A DNA stretch of 64,000 bases from Bacteroidales bacterium. GTDB lineage: Bacteria > Bacteroidota > Bacteroidia > Bacteroidales > UBA10428. Numbering within the stretch: position 1 is the first letter of the stretch; every line of letters begins with the position of its first letter. Below, piece after piece: positions 55,863-64,000 of this stretch. The notes under the pieces were generated by a model. That model saw only the letters and a program-made list of their open reading frames with translations. It was not told where the DNA came from and did not search any database. The position numbers were made by a program, and so were the translations under genes. The stretch lies in assembly GCA_016928305.1 (NCBI GenBank), contig JAFGKY010000134.1, forward strand, positions 1-64,000, written 5' to 3'.

Positions 55863-56609
55863 ATGAAGTCTGTTAAAAGAAAAGTTGAAGTTTGTCTATC
55901 ACCTTCTGTTTTTCCGGAATTCAGGAATGATGATGCCATTGTTGTGGTTGTTGATATTCTCAGGGCTACTTCGGCTATTATCACAGCTTTTATACACGGT
56001 GCTAAAAAAATAATTCCGGTAGCCACCCTCGATGAAGCAAAGGTTTATAAGGAAAAAGGATACATGGTGGCCGCTGAGCGTGACGGAATTGTAAGAGATT
56101 TTGCTGACTTTGGAAATTCACCTTATAATTTTCAGAAGGAAGTAATACAGGACAAAGAAATCGTATATTCAACAACCAACGGAACCAATTGTATTACAAT
56201 GGCAAGAAACAGCTACCGGGTGCTTATAGGAGGTTACCTTAACCTTGATGCCGTTGGTGACTATGTGAAAACCGAAGCACATGACCTGGTGATATTGTGT
56301 GCTGGCTGGAAAAACAAATTCAACCTGGAAGATACGCTTTTTGCTGGTGCCCTGGCTGAATCGGTGTTGCAGGATGATAACTATTTTACGATCTGCGATT
56401 CAGCCCATGCAGCCATAGACCTGTGGAACATGGCCCGTCAGAATATCATGAAATATATTGACAAAGCTGCCCAGCGTCACCGACTTAAAGAAAAAGGGCT
56501 CGATGATGTCCTGGAATACTGTCATACAATGAATGTAACCAGGATCATCCCGGTATTAAAAGAAAATTATCTGACAAAAATAGATGATTTCACTGACAAT
56601 GATCGGTGA
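55863..56609 (+). CDS. comB: 2-phosphosulfolactate phosphatase family protein (ComB)
   Basis: The 248-residue protein matches the ComB family, with VVVDILRATSAIITAF (about 23-38), GNSPYNF (about 78-84), YSTTNGTNCI (about 97-106) and ILCAGWKNKFNLEDTLFAG (about 144-162). In methanogens ComB releases phosphate from phosphosulfolactate during coenzyme M synthesis. Bacteroidota do not make coenzyme M by a known route, so the substrate here is unclear. A role in sulfonate or sulfonolipid metabolism is possible but unproved. I chose the ATG at 55863 over a TTG at 55854. No comA or comC is adjacent. Confidence 0.85.
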   Translation: MKSVKRKVEVCLSPSVFPEFRNDDAIVVVVDILRATSAIITAFIHGAKKIIPVATLDEAKVYKEKGYMVAAERDGIVRDFADFGNSPYNFQKEVIQDKEIVYSTTNGTNCITMARNSYRVLIGGYLNLDAVGDYVKTEAHDLVILCAGWKNKFNLEDTLFAGALAESVLQDDNYFTICDSAHAAIDLWNMARQNIMKYIDKAAQRHRLKEKGLDDVLEYCHTMNVTRIIPVLKENYLTKIDDFTDNDR

Positions 56610-56675
56610 AAAGACTGTTCGTAAGTAAAGCACTTATTTTAGATTAATTTTTATCTAAAGAAATATGAAAATCTT

Positions 56676-56683
56676 TATATTTG
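56676..56683 (+). promoter_or_regulatory. -7 box (TATATTTG) for the serC operon
   Basis: TATATTTG matches TAnnTTTG, 42 nt upstream of the serC ATG. An in-frame TTG at 56681 lies inside the box and cannot be the start if this promoter is used. Confidence 0.6.
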
Positions 56684-56725
56684 AAAAAAATAGTTGTTAA
56701 TTGTTTAACAAATAAAAATCCACCT

Positions 56726-57796
56726 ATGAAAAAATATAATTTTAATCCCGGTCCCTCAATACTTCCTGAGTTCACAGTAAAAAATACTGCTGAAGCTATT
56801 CTTAACCTTGACGGAAGTGGATTGTCTGTTATGGAGATTTCACATCGAAGCAAAGATTTCGAAGCAATTCTGAATAAAGCCGTGGAGCTGATGAAAGAAA
56901 TCCTGTCCGTTCCCGAGGGATATTCGGTATTGTTTTTACATGGTGGTGCAAGCCTTCAGTTTTCTATGATTCCTTATAACTTCCTGAATAAAAAGGCTGC
57001 CTATCTTGATTCCGGATCCTGGGCATCCAAGGCCATCAAGGAAGCTAAACTGCTTGGTGAAGTGAATGTTGTTGCCTCATCAAAGGATGCTAACTACAAT
57101 CACATTCCGAAGAATTACACCATACCGGCAGACGCTGACTATTTTCATATCACCACCAATAACACGATCTATGGAACTGAAATAAAGAAGGATATGGATT
57201 CTCCCATACCGCTGATTGCCGATACCTCTTCCGATATTCTGAGTCGACCCTTGGATATTTCGAAATATGGTCTGATTTATGCCGGAGCGCAGAAAAATCT
57301 TGGCCCTGCAGGTGTTGCTGTTACTATAATCAGGAACAGTATGCTGGAAAAAGTGGTAAGGCCGATGCCAACTATGTTTAGCTATAAGACCCATGTTGAA
57401 AACAATTCGCTTTATAATACACCTCCATGTCTTGCTGTTTATGCCTGCCTGCAAACGCTCATCTGGCTGAAAGAGCTTGGCGGCGTCAATGCAATTCACA
57501 AGATTAATCTTGAAAAGGCAAGAATTCTGTATGACGAAATCGAACGAAACCAATATTTTGTTTCCAATGTTGTCGATGCTGAAGATCGTTCCATCATGAA
57601 TGTGACCTTTGTTATGAAAGAGGAATATAAAGACCTGGAAGCCAAATTCCAGGAGCTTGCCTCATCACGCGGTTTGGTTGGCATAAAGGGACACCGGTCT
57701 GTGGGAGGCTTCAGGGCTTCCATATACAACGCCATGCCGTTGGAAGGTATCCAGGCACTGGTTGCAGCCATGAAAGATTTCGAGAAACAAGCATAG
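56726..57796 (+). CDS. serC: Phosphoserine aminotransferase
   Basis: The 356-residue PLP enzyme converts 3-phosphohydroxypyruvate and glutamate to phosphoserine. The N-terminal NFNPGPS (about 4-10), SHRSKDFE (about 35-42), [10 protein letters not shown] (about 72-81) and the PLP-lysine segment [13 protein letters not shown] (about 183-195) are present, and the C-terminal GHRSVGG.RAS.YNA is typical. I chose the ATG at 56726 because the upstream TTG lies in the promoter box. It is followed by serA (57 bp) and a DUF1015 gene (44 bp), a conserved order in this phylum from memory. Confidence 0.96.
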   Translation: MKKYNFNPGPSILPEFTVKNTAEAILNLDGSGLSVMEISHRSKDFEAILNKAVELMKEILSVPEGYSVLFLHGGASLQFSMIPYNFLNKKAAYLDSGSWASKAIKEAKLLGEVNVVASSKDANYNHIPKNYTIPADADYFHITTNNTIYGTEIKKDMDSPIPLIADTSSDILSRPLDISKYGLIYAGAQKNLGPAGVAVTIIRNSMLEKVVRPMPTMFSYKTHVENNSLYNTPPCLAVYACLQTLIWLKELGGVNAIHKINLEKARILYDEIERNQYFVSNVVDAEDRSIMNVTFVMKEEYKDLEAKFQELASSRGLVGIKGHRSVGGFRASIYNAMPLEGIQALVAAMKDFEKQA

Positions 57797-57853
57797 ATCT
57801 TATAGTAACTTGTTAATTTGATGCATTCGTTTTAATTTATTAATTCAAAAGAC

Positions 57854-58774
57854 ATGACAACCATACTTGTTGCAACTGAAAAACCATTTGCTAAAACTGC
57901 AGTAAATGGAATTCATGATATTGTCACCAAAGCCGGCTTTGAATTAAAGATGCTGGAAAAATATACAGCGAAAGAACAGCTGCTGGAAGCTGTTAAGGAT
58001 GCCGATGCCCTGATCGTGCGCAGCGATATCGTTGACGAAGCAGTAATTCAGGCTGCCGGGAAGCTAAAAATCGTCGTGAGGGCAGGTGCAGGGTATGACA
58101 ATATTGACTTGAAGGCGTCAACAGCAAAAGGAATCGTGGTAATGAACACACCCGGGCAAAATGCCAATGCTGTGGCTGAACTTTCAATCGGTATGCTTAT
58201 ATACCTGAATCGAAACTTCTACAATGGCTCAGCCGGTATTGAACTGCGTGGTAAAACCATGGGTGTCCATGCATACGGGCATGTTGGCCGTCTGATCGGT
58301 TCAATTGCCAAGGGCATGGGAATGGATGTATACGCTTACGATCCGTTTCTGGCTAAGACAGTTATTGAACAGGATGGTGTGAAAGCTGTGGATTCGATAC
58401 AGGAGCTTTACAGCAAGTGCCAGTATGTGTCAATTAACCTGCCGGCTAACAAAGAGACCAGAGAATCCATCAATTTTGAACTCATGGCAACGATGCCGGA
58501 AGGAGCGACCATCGTTAATGCTGCCCGAAAAGAAATCATGCACGAACCTTCGCTGTTGAAAATATTTGCCGGGCGAAAAGATTTTCGGTATGTCACCGAT
58601 GTTGCCCCCGATTGTGAAGCACAAATCAAGACAGAGTTTGCCACACGATATTTTGCTACGCCCAAAAAGATGGGGGCACAGACGGAAGAGGCAAATATAA
58701 ATGCAGGTCTTGCTGCAGCAAGGCAAATTGTTGCATTTATACAAAAAGGTGATACGACTTTCCGGGTGAACTAA
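57854..58774 (+). CDS. serA: D-3-phosphoglycerate dehydrogenase, short form without ACT domain
   Basis: The 306-residue enzyme oxidises 3-phosphoglycerate to 3-phosphohydroxypyruvate, the first step of serine synthesis. It has the substrate-domain segment VRAGAGYDNIDL (about 75-86) and the NAD-binding region with GHVGRLIG (about 141-148). The catalytic segment is less standard: the usual RGG is replaced by NAARKEI (about 220-226) and the usual GAxTxEAQ ends as GAQTEEAN (about 277-284). It lacks the C-terminal ACT domain, so serine feedback through that domain is absent. Context between serC and DUF1015 makes the assignment firm. Confidence 0.92.
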   Translation: MTTILVATEKPFAKTAVNGIHDIVTKAGFELKMLEKYTAKEQLLEAVKDADALIVRSDIVDEAVIQAAGKLKIVVRAGAGYDNIDLKASTAKGIVVMNTPGQNANAVAELSIGMLIYLNRNFYNGSAGIELRGKTMGVHAYGHVGRLIGSIAKGMGMDVYAYDPFLAKTVIEQDGVKAVDSIQELYSKCQYVSINLPANKETRESINFELMATMPEGATIVNAARKEIMHEPSLLKIFAGRKDFRYVTDVAPDCEAQIKTEFATRYFATPKKMGAQTEEANINAGLAAARQIVAFIQKGDTTFRVN

Positions 58775-58818
58775 CCCTATATAGTTATGATTTCATTCAT
58801 GGTATTATTATTTTCAAC

Positions 58819-60066
58819 ATGACAGTTATCAAATCATTCAGGGGATATAGACCCCCGAAGGACCTGGCTAAGTCAATGGCCAGCCGGCCTTATGATGTAC
58901 TCTCATCCGAAGAAGCCCGTTTGGAAGCCGGAGACAACAATTACTCGTTTTATCATGTCATTAAATCAGAGATTGACTTTCCGGAAGAGTTTGACCATTA
59001 TTCACCGGCCATTTATAATAAGGCTAAAGATACGCTGCAAAACTGGATTGACACAGGAATACTAAAACAGGATGTGACGCCATGCCTGTATATATATGCG
59101 CAGACCTTTTGGGGAAAAACACAATACGGCATTGTTGCCTGCGCTTCGGTGAATGATTATCTCAACAACGTGATTCGTAAACATGAACTCACACGGATTG
59201 AGAAAGAAATAGACCGGAAAACACATATCCGTGTGACCCGTTTCAACAGCGAACCTGTATTTTTTGCTTTTCGCGATCACAAAGAAATCGACACCATCAT
59301 ACGATCTGCCGTAAAGCAGTTGCCTGAATATGATTTTGTGGCTGTTGACGGTATCAGGCATCAGTTCTGGGTCATTGCTGATCCCGCCACTATCAACAGG
59401 ATTGAAACGATTTTCCGTGATGAGATTCCGTATACTTACATTGCCGATGGCCATCACCGGACTGCCTCTGCTGCACATGTGGGTGAAGAACGCAGAAAAT
59501 CAAATCCGCGGCACAATGGAACGGAAGAGTATAACTATTTTATGGCGGTTCATTTTCAGGCAAGCCAGCTTACCATCATCGATTATAACCGGCTGGTAAA
59601 AGACCTTAACGGGAATAGTACAGAAGAATTCATAAAAAAACTTGATACTTCATTTGATGTCACGCTGAAAGGTAAAGATGAATACAAACCTGCACGCCTG
59701 CATGAATTTTCACTGTACATCAACGGAAACTGGTATGTCGTGCGGGCAAAACCCGGAACCTATAATGACAACGATCCGATCGACAGCCTCGATGTTACAG
59801 TCTTGTCAAAATACATCCTTGATCCGATACTGGATATCAAGGACCTGAGGCAGTCAAACCGGATCGATTTTGTGGGCGGGATCAGAGGCCTTGGTGAACT
59901 GAGAAAGCGGATTGACAGCGGGGAAATGGCAGCAGCCTTTGCGCTATTCCCGGTTTCCATGGAACAGCTGATGAACATAGCTGATTCAGGTAATATAATG
60001 CCTCCTAAAACCACCTGGTTCGAGCCCAAACTACGAAGCGGACTGGTGTTGCATTGTCTGGAATGA
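58819..60066 (+). CDS. DUF1015-family protein linked to serine biosynthesis
   Basis: The 415-residue cytoplasmic protein matches the DUF1015 family over its full length. It begins with the family-typical SFRGYRPPKDLA (about 5-16) and contains IADGHHRTASA (about 211-221). This His-His-Arg motif recalls the active site of the ParB/sulfiredoxin-like superfamily, to which the archaeal free-serine kinase SerK belongs. The gene follows serC and serA by 44 bp on the same strand, and no serB phosphatase is in view. An involvement in phosphoserine or serine metabolism is therefore plausible, but no reaction is established to my knowledge. Confidence 0.85.
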   Translation: MTVIKSFRGYRPPKDLAKSMASRPYDVLSSEEARLEAGDNNYSFYHVIKSEIDFPEEFDHYSPAIYNKAKDTLQNWIDTGILKQDVTPCLYIYAQTFWGKTQYGIVACASVNDYLNNVIRKHELTRIEKEIDRKTHIRVTRFNSEPVFFAFRDHKEIDTIIRSAVKQLPEYDFVAVDGIRHQFWVIADPATINRIETIFRDEIPYTYIADGHHRTASAAHVGEERRKSNPRHNGTEEYNYFMAVHFQASQLTIIDYNRLVKDLNGNSTEEFIKKLDTSFDVTLKGKDEYKPARLHEFSLYINGNWYVVRAKPGTYNDNDPIDSLDVTVLSKYILDPILDIKDLRQSNRIDFVGGIRGLGELRKRIDSGEMAAAFALFPVSMEQLMNIADSGNIMPPKTTWFEPKLRSGLVLHCLE

Positions 60067-60125
60067 AATGATTGCAGAGATATCGTGCAAGAAATCTCTT
60101 TATATCAGGCTATGATAAGTTTCAG

Positions 60126-60833
60126 TTAAGAATTCATCACATTAAACACCACACAGCTCACCAGAGCAGCGGTTTCCGTTCTTAACCTTCTGTTCGCTAA
60201 CAATACCGGTTTATACCCGGCACCATGAGCCAGTCGTATTTCTTCGGGTGTAAAATCTCCTTCGGGTCCAATGAGGACGATGGTATCCTTTCCACTAACC
60301 AGGGCCTTATGCAATGGTTTATTCGCCGTTTCATCGCAATAGGCTATAAATATTTCCTTATTCGCTGTATCCTCAGATTTAATAAACTCCGGAAAAGGAA
60401 GCATCGGGTTTAGTGTTGGCTTTATGGCTACAATAGCCTGTTTCATTGAAGCGATCATGATCTTTTCCATCCTTTCGTTATTTATATCCTTGCGTTCAGA
60501 ACGATGGCACCGTACAGGGGTGATTTCATTCACGCCAATTTCAACGGCCTTTTCAAGGAACCATTCAAAACGGTCAGCCTGCTTGGGAGGGGCAATGGCA
60601 ATATGAAGTTTGCAAAGCCCGGATTTGTAATCCGGATTGGATTCTATGATCTCAACACGGCAGGCATGAGGATCAGCTTCGATGATGCGTGCTTTGTATA
60701 AACCCCCGTTTCCGTCAATTAAATGGATACAATCCGAAACCGTATGCCGCAATACATGAATGCAATGATACGATTCGCTTTTATTTAATGTGGCATTTAT
60801 ACCACTTATGCCGGGAACATAAAAGACCTGCAT
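60126..60833 (-). CDS. rsmE: 16S rRNA m3U1498 methyltransferase
   Basis: The 235-residue SPOUT methyltransferase modifies U1498 of 16S rRNA. Family motifs are the N-terminal MQVFYVP..., HVLRH (about 27-31), the EKAVEIGV..I.P region (about 92-105) and the knot segment LIGPEGDFTPEEI (about 187-199). The frame is open 44 codons further upstream to 60965, but that extension encodes an atypical Tyr/Asn-rich stretch and overlaps heptamer-like repeat sequence, so I chose the ATG at 60831-60833. It converges with the DUF1015 gene. Confidence 0.93.
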   Translation of the reverse strand: MQVFYVPGISGINATLNKSESYHCIHVLRHTVSDCIHLIDGNGGLYKARIIEADPHACRVEIIESNPDYKSGLCKLHIAIAPPKQADRFEWFLEKAVEIGVNEITPVRCHRSERKDINNERMEKIMIASMKQAIVAIKPTLNPMLPFPEFIKSEDTANKEIFIAYCDETANKPLHKALVSGKDTIVLIGPEGDFTPEEIRLAHGAGYKPVLLANRRLRTETAALVSCVVFNVMNS

Positions 60834-60962
60834 CTCATCATAGATTATATAGTAATAAAACGGGAGACAGTATAAATGAACAATATGATAGCGTTCACGG
60901 TTAACTGTTAATTGGTTAAGATAGAATGCAAACTCCCGATTGTTATTCCTGCATAAATTCCC

Positions 60963-60970
60963 CAAATTTA
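60963..60970 (-). promoter_or_regulatory. Candidate -7 box (TAAATTTG on minus) for rsmE
   Basis: The minus strand reads TAAATTTG, matching TAnnTTTG, 130 nt upstream of the rsmE ATG. It lies in the divergent spacer shared with the phosphoesterase gene. Confidence 0.35.
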
Positions 60971-60986
60971 CAATTTATTGCATGAA

Positions 60987-61481
60987 ATGATACGGATTGC
61001 ATTATTATCGGATACACATGGCTATCTTGATGAAAGATTTATCCGGCATATCAATGAATGTGATGAAATATGGCATGCGGGAGATATCGGTACGGAGGAA
61101 GTGGCTTTTCAGTTACTGGCCCTGAAACCAATGCGGGCTGTGCATGGTAATGTAGACGGCCGGATCTTACGGGCGCAATACCCCCTTGATCAGCGTTTTG
61201 TGATGGAGAACGTGGATGTTTGGATAAGGCATATCGGGGGTTACCCCGGACATTATGAAAAAAATGTTCATGATATCCTGCTGAAAAATTCACCAAAACT
61301 TTTCATTTGCGGACACTCGCATATTTTAAAAGTGCAATTTGATAAACGTTTTAAATTATTGTATGTTAATCCCGGCGCAGCCGGTAAATACGGTTTTCAA
61401 AAGGTGCAAACCCTGATAAAATTTGCACTTGACGACGGACAGATCAGGGATATGGAGGTGGTGGAGTTATCGTTGAAATGA
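60987..61481 (+). CDS. YfcE-type metallophosphoesterase
   Basis: The 164-residue protein is a small calcineurin-like phosphoesterase. Metal-binding signatures are complete: SDTHGY (about 8-13), HAGDIG (about 34-39), HGNVD (about 56-60) and CGHSH (about 108-112, with the YVNPGA turn after it). Family members hydrolyse phosphodiesters; the natural substrate of bacterial YfcE is unsettled. I chose the ATG at 60987; a TTG at 60978 would add three residues. It is divergent from rsmE and convergent with the large unidentified gene to the right. Confidence 0.92.
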   Translation: MIRIALLSDTHGYLDERFIRHINECDEIWHAGDIGTEEVAFQLLALKPMRAVHGNVDGRILRAQYPLDQRFVMENVDVWIRHIGGYPGHYEKNVHDILLKNSPKLFICGHSHILKVQFDKRFKLLYVNPGAAGKYGFQKVQTLIKFALDDGQIRDMEVVELSLK

Positions 61482-61523
61482 ACGTATCTTATGGATATCA
61501 TTATTAACCGGTATAAATTCCTG

Positions 61524-64000
61524 TCATTGATTTTCCCGGTTTTCTCCTTCCATCATATCGCGGTATTTTCGTACAAATGCATTCTTTTTCGATTCCGTTG
61601 AGACCATATAAATGTATGATTCCCCTGAACGTACCTTCAGCCTTCGCTCTTTAGGTTTCATGGCTATCATTTTGTCGAGGAACAGGCGATTCGATGAATG
61701 GATCTGCATAACTCCGCGCGTATACCCAAAATAATACCATGTATTGCGATCCATTTGCAGGAAAATATCACATATATCACCGCTTCGTTTTAACTGTATC
61801 TCAATGAGCCCATCAACTCTTTTATTAATCTGTGTATTGTTTATACTGCCAATACCTATTCTCCCTATGGATACATATGAATTGGACTCATCATCCCATC
61901 GCATTTTCAATTCATTGAACATAATGGTATGCCTCAACTCAGCCGGGACTTCCTTAACCGAACCAAACAGACTGATTTCGGTACGAAGTTCATCAAACCG
62001 TTGCTGTCCGATCAGTTCAATAACACCCTTGGAATAGGTTGAACGTCCGAGATCAACCGCAGGAAGATTGGGCAGGCTATCGATTTCTGCAGCCATAATG
62101 TCAACAAATACACGGTCAATATAAAAATCAAGTCCAAACAAAATATCGAGCGTGGCTTTATGTTGATTGATGTCATACCGTGCATTTCCGACAGTTATAT
62201 GCTGAACCTTTCCGAGGTTAGCGCCGATATTCATTTTTCCTTCTCCATAAAGGTCACAGGTTTCCCGGTTTAGACTTACATAGTTACCTGTGAGATCAGG
62301 ATTAAGCAATCTTTCTTTTGAGGCTATTTTATACAACTGTGATGCCTTGTCATAATAAAGGAAACCTCCTGCTGTGACGATGGCTTTATCACTGTAATTT
62401 CTCCTTTGCGAGAGGAATGCCGGATATAGATGAATGGAATCATAACTGACATAAATACCATTGAAGATTTTATTGCGATTAACGTCAATCAATGGATCTG
62501 CCAATGGTATATAAATATTCAACGGATCAATTTCTGATTTGAAATATACCCAGTTAACAGGCAATTTTTCACAGTTGGTTTCAATTAACGCTGCTCCTTC
62601 AAAGGAGAGGTATTTGTTATTGGCATAAAGCGTCACTTTACCCTGGTAGCGGTATACCGGACATAGTGTGAAATGATCGGTCTCAACCAGTTCTCCTTTT
62701 GCTACAGTTGATTTATGTGGCTCGGCCTGTACCGACCTGAAATGTATTACCTGTTTCTGTTCCAGTTCATCAACGTAATCATAATCTGCTGAACCGGAAT
62801 ATGCGTAACGGGTTTGGATTGTTATGGTGCCGTTATACAGAGTATGATATTCGGTTGTACGGTTGGCAGTTAACCTTGCGTTTTGCAGTGTCTTCAGCTT
62901 TGCATCCGGTTTAACAACCAGGTATTCTTTGTCTGGATATATCCTTGCATCCGCAACGTCTATGTATTTGACCTGTGTAGCTCTTATCATATTGCTGTCA
63001 TAATCATAGTAGGACAGGGGAGAGACAAAATTGAGCGAGTCCTGTTCGGGATCAATGGAAATATAACGGGGACCGTAGAATTCTTCTTTCTCTTCTGTCC
63101 CGGTGGAAGCAAAGGTTTTGTTTGAACCCATGGCAAGTTCCGTATTTTTCATATCCCATACAAAATAGTCCAGGTAACTGACGTATTTGTTTTCAGGGAA
63201 TGTTACCATGGCGAAATCTTCATTGGAGTTGAAATATCCTGTTTTCGACCGGTAATCAATCCTTGCATTTACATTATCGGTGAGAACAGTAAATCCGCTG
63301 GAATGAACAGATTTTAAGTAGAAATCAGCTGAATCGGCAAGGATTTCTTTGGCTTTATAAGTGAATGAGTTTGATGTAAGGTCCGAATTCTTAAGGTCCA
63401 TTTTGCCCGCTCCGGTGAGCCCTGAAGGCATTAATTTTAAATTACCGGCAAGCGAAGTGGAATCATTAAACAGGGTGATATCCGAGTTCTTTTTAAAGAT
63501 AAACATTTCATCACGATAGGGAAGCCAGTGAATATAACTGTCGGACGAGCGCACCATGGGATATTCCGTTCCGGTTGTAGTCTCTGCTATGGTATATTCC
63601 CTGGCCTGTGCATTCATAGAATCGGGATAAAAAATAATATCATCCGACCAGGTAACGGAAGTCAAGTATTCAATCTTTCCGTTTCCACGTAATCCTTTAT
63701 TTGACAGATGAATATTGTTGGTGAAATTCCCTTTTCCTCCATACAATGGCAATCCGACATCAGGTGTTGAATGATTAAAACCAAGAGATTTATCAGGTTG
63801 AAGTTTGAGAGATTCCATAAATGACGGAAATATTCCGGCGGACTGCAGTTCCCCGTCAAAAACCATAGCCTGCCGGTTAAAATTGTCCAGGCTATCCATA
63901 CTGAAAGGATAAACCTTAAAATAGAAGTCTCCCTGTTTATAAACACCGTTTTGGATATCAGGTCGTTCATAATACACATAGGAACTCTCATCGCTCTGAA
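61524..64000 (-). CDS. Large unidentified beta-rich protein, N-terminus outside window
   Basis: The frame ends at 61524 and is open to base 64000, so at least 825 codons are C-terminal coding sequence and the start lies beyond the right edge; the GTG at 63977 is not a convincing start. I do not recognise the family. The chain has repeated segments of the type G.GK.....L.S..F.Y.A..I.AD.A.F.L (for example GAGKMDLKNSDLTSNSF near 63380-63420 and GNGKIEY near 63660-63680), suggesting a long beta-solenoid or beta-taco. The C-terminus ends in a basic helix-like tail without a T9SS sorting domain. An envelope or periplasmic location is likely; function unknown. Confidence 0.7.
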   Translation of the reverse strand, partial: QSDESSYVYYERPDIQNGVYKQGDFYFKVYPFSMDSLDNFNRQAMVFDGELQSAGIFPSFMESLKLQPDKSLGFNHSTPDVGLPLYGGKGNFTNNIHLSNKGLRGNGKIEYLTSVTWSDDIIFYPDSMNAQAREYTIAETTTGTEYPMVRSSDSYIHWLPYRDEMFIFKKNSDITLFNDSTSLAGNLKLMPSGLTGAGKMDLKNSDLTSNSFTYKAKEILADSADFYLKSVHSSGFTVLTDNVNARIDYRSKTGYFNSNEDFAMVTFPENKYVSYLDYFVWDMKNTELAMGSNKTFASTGTEEKEEFYGPRYISIDPEQDSLNFVSPLSYYDYDSNMIRATQVKYIDVADARIYPDKEYLVVKPDAKLKTLQNARLTANRTTEYHTLYNGTITIQTRYAYSGSADYDYVDELEQKQVIHFRSVQAEPHKSTVAKGELVETDHFTLCPVYRYQGKVTLYANNKYLSFEGAALIETNCEKLPVNWVYFKSEIDPLNIYIPLADPLIDVNRNKIFNGIYVSYDSIHLYPAFLSQRRNYSDKAIVTAGGFLYYDKASQLYKIASKERLLNPDLTGNYVSLNRETCDLYGEGKMNIGANLGKVQHITVGNARYDINQHKATLDILFGLDFYIDRVFVDIMAAEIDSLPNLPAVDLGRSTYSKGVIELIGQQRFDELRTEISLFGSVKEVPAELRHTIMFNELKMRWDDESNSYVSIGRIGIGSINNTQINKRVDGLIEIQLKRSGDICDIFLQMDRNTWYYFGYTRGVMQIHSSNRLFLDKMIAMKPKERRLKVRSGESYIYMVSTESKKNAFVRKYRDMMEGENRENQ

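Noticed and set aside
60834-60965. 44-codon N-terminal extension of rsmE
   Set aside because: Atypical Tyr/Asn-rich sequence, heptamer-like DNA (GTTCACG, GTTAACT) and a family-typical start at 60833.

Overview
The window looks like chromosomal DNA of a Bacteroidota bacterium, most likely an environmental member of the order Bacteroidales. The evidence is: a type IX secretion (T9SS) sorting tail on one exported protein, a 14-blade reg_prop/Y_Y_Y sensor, a NUDIX-fold (NrtR-type) sugar regulator, a PorE-like OmpA protein, SiaB/SiaC partner-switch proteins, a DUF4914 protein, and many perfect TAnnTTTG promoter elements (the Bacteroidota -7 box) in front of genes with weak or no Shine-Dalgarno sequence. 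I saw no rRNA, tRNA, CRISPR array, integrase or transposase gene. The species cannot be named from the sequence.

Layout. Bases 1-8106 (minus) are the N-terminal 2,702 codons of a giant modular surface protein that runs off the left edge. Bases 8456-12936 hold an orphan carbamate kinase and a large propeller sensor without a kinase domain. Bases 13241-18586 are a complete D-xylose unit: regulator, xylulokinase, xylose isomerase and MFS transporter. Bases 18799-22526 (minus) encode an HlyD-type adaptor and a C39-peptidase ABC exporter, separated and flanked by short tandem repeats. Bases 22800-28118 hold small exported proteins, a YjbQ-family protein and a phosphohexomutase. Bases 28311-30263 (minus) encode a DUF4914 P-loop protein. 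Bases 30625-34416 (minus) make nucleotide sugars (rfbD, rfbC, rfbA, ugd), with no rfbB in view.

Bases 34672-44626 (plus) are mostly housekeeping genes (rpsA, rnz, guaA, a CtpA-type protease, an rRNA methyltransferase) interleaved with signalling proteins: one STAS protein, two SiaC proteins and one SiaB. An ABCG-type transporter with a TerB-like head (minus) and clpB (plus) follow. Then come a second STAS protein and an Hpt protein (minus), and a TPR protein with a PorE-like OmpA protein (plus). Bases 54731-61481 hold gcvT, a ComB-family phosphatase, the serine set serC-serA-DUF1015, rsmE and a phosphoesterase. The right edge cuts a large unidentified protein.

Two things stand out. First, at least seven intergenic spacers carry tandem repeats, and most have a strict 7-base period (GTGAACA, GTCCACA/GTCGACA, AAGATCN, AATCNNN) whose register is kept even where the unit sequence drifts. 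Second, a dispersed phosphorylation-signalling set (SiaB, two SiaC paralogues that differ at the phosphosite, two STAS proteins and an Hpt) lies within 15 kb without the phosphatase or output enzyme it would normally work with. A DUF4914 protein with an HprK/PEPCK-like P-loop and a DUF1015 protein attached to serine biosynthesis are the best uncharacterised enzymes here.
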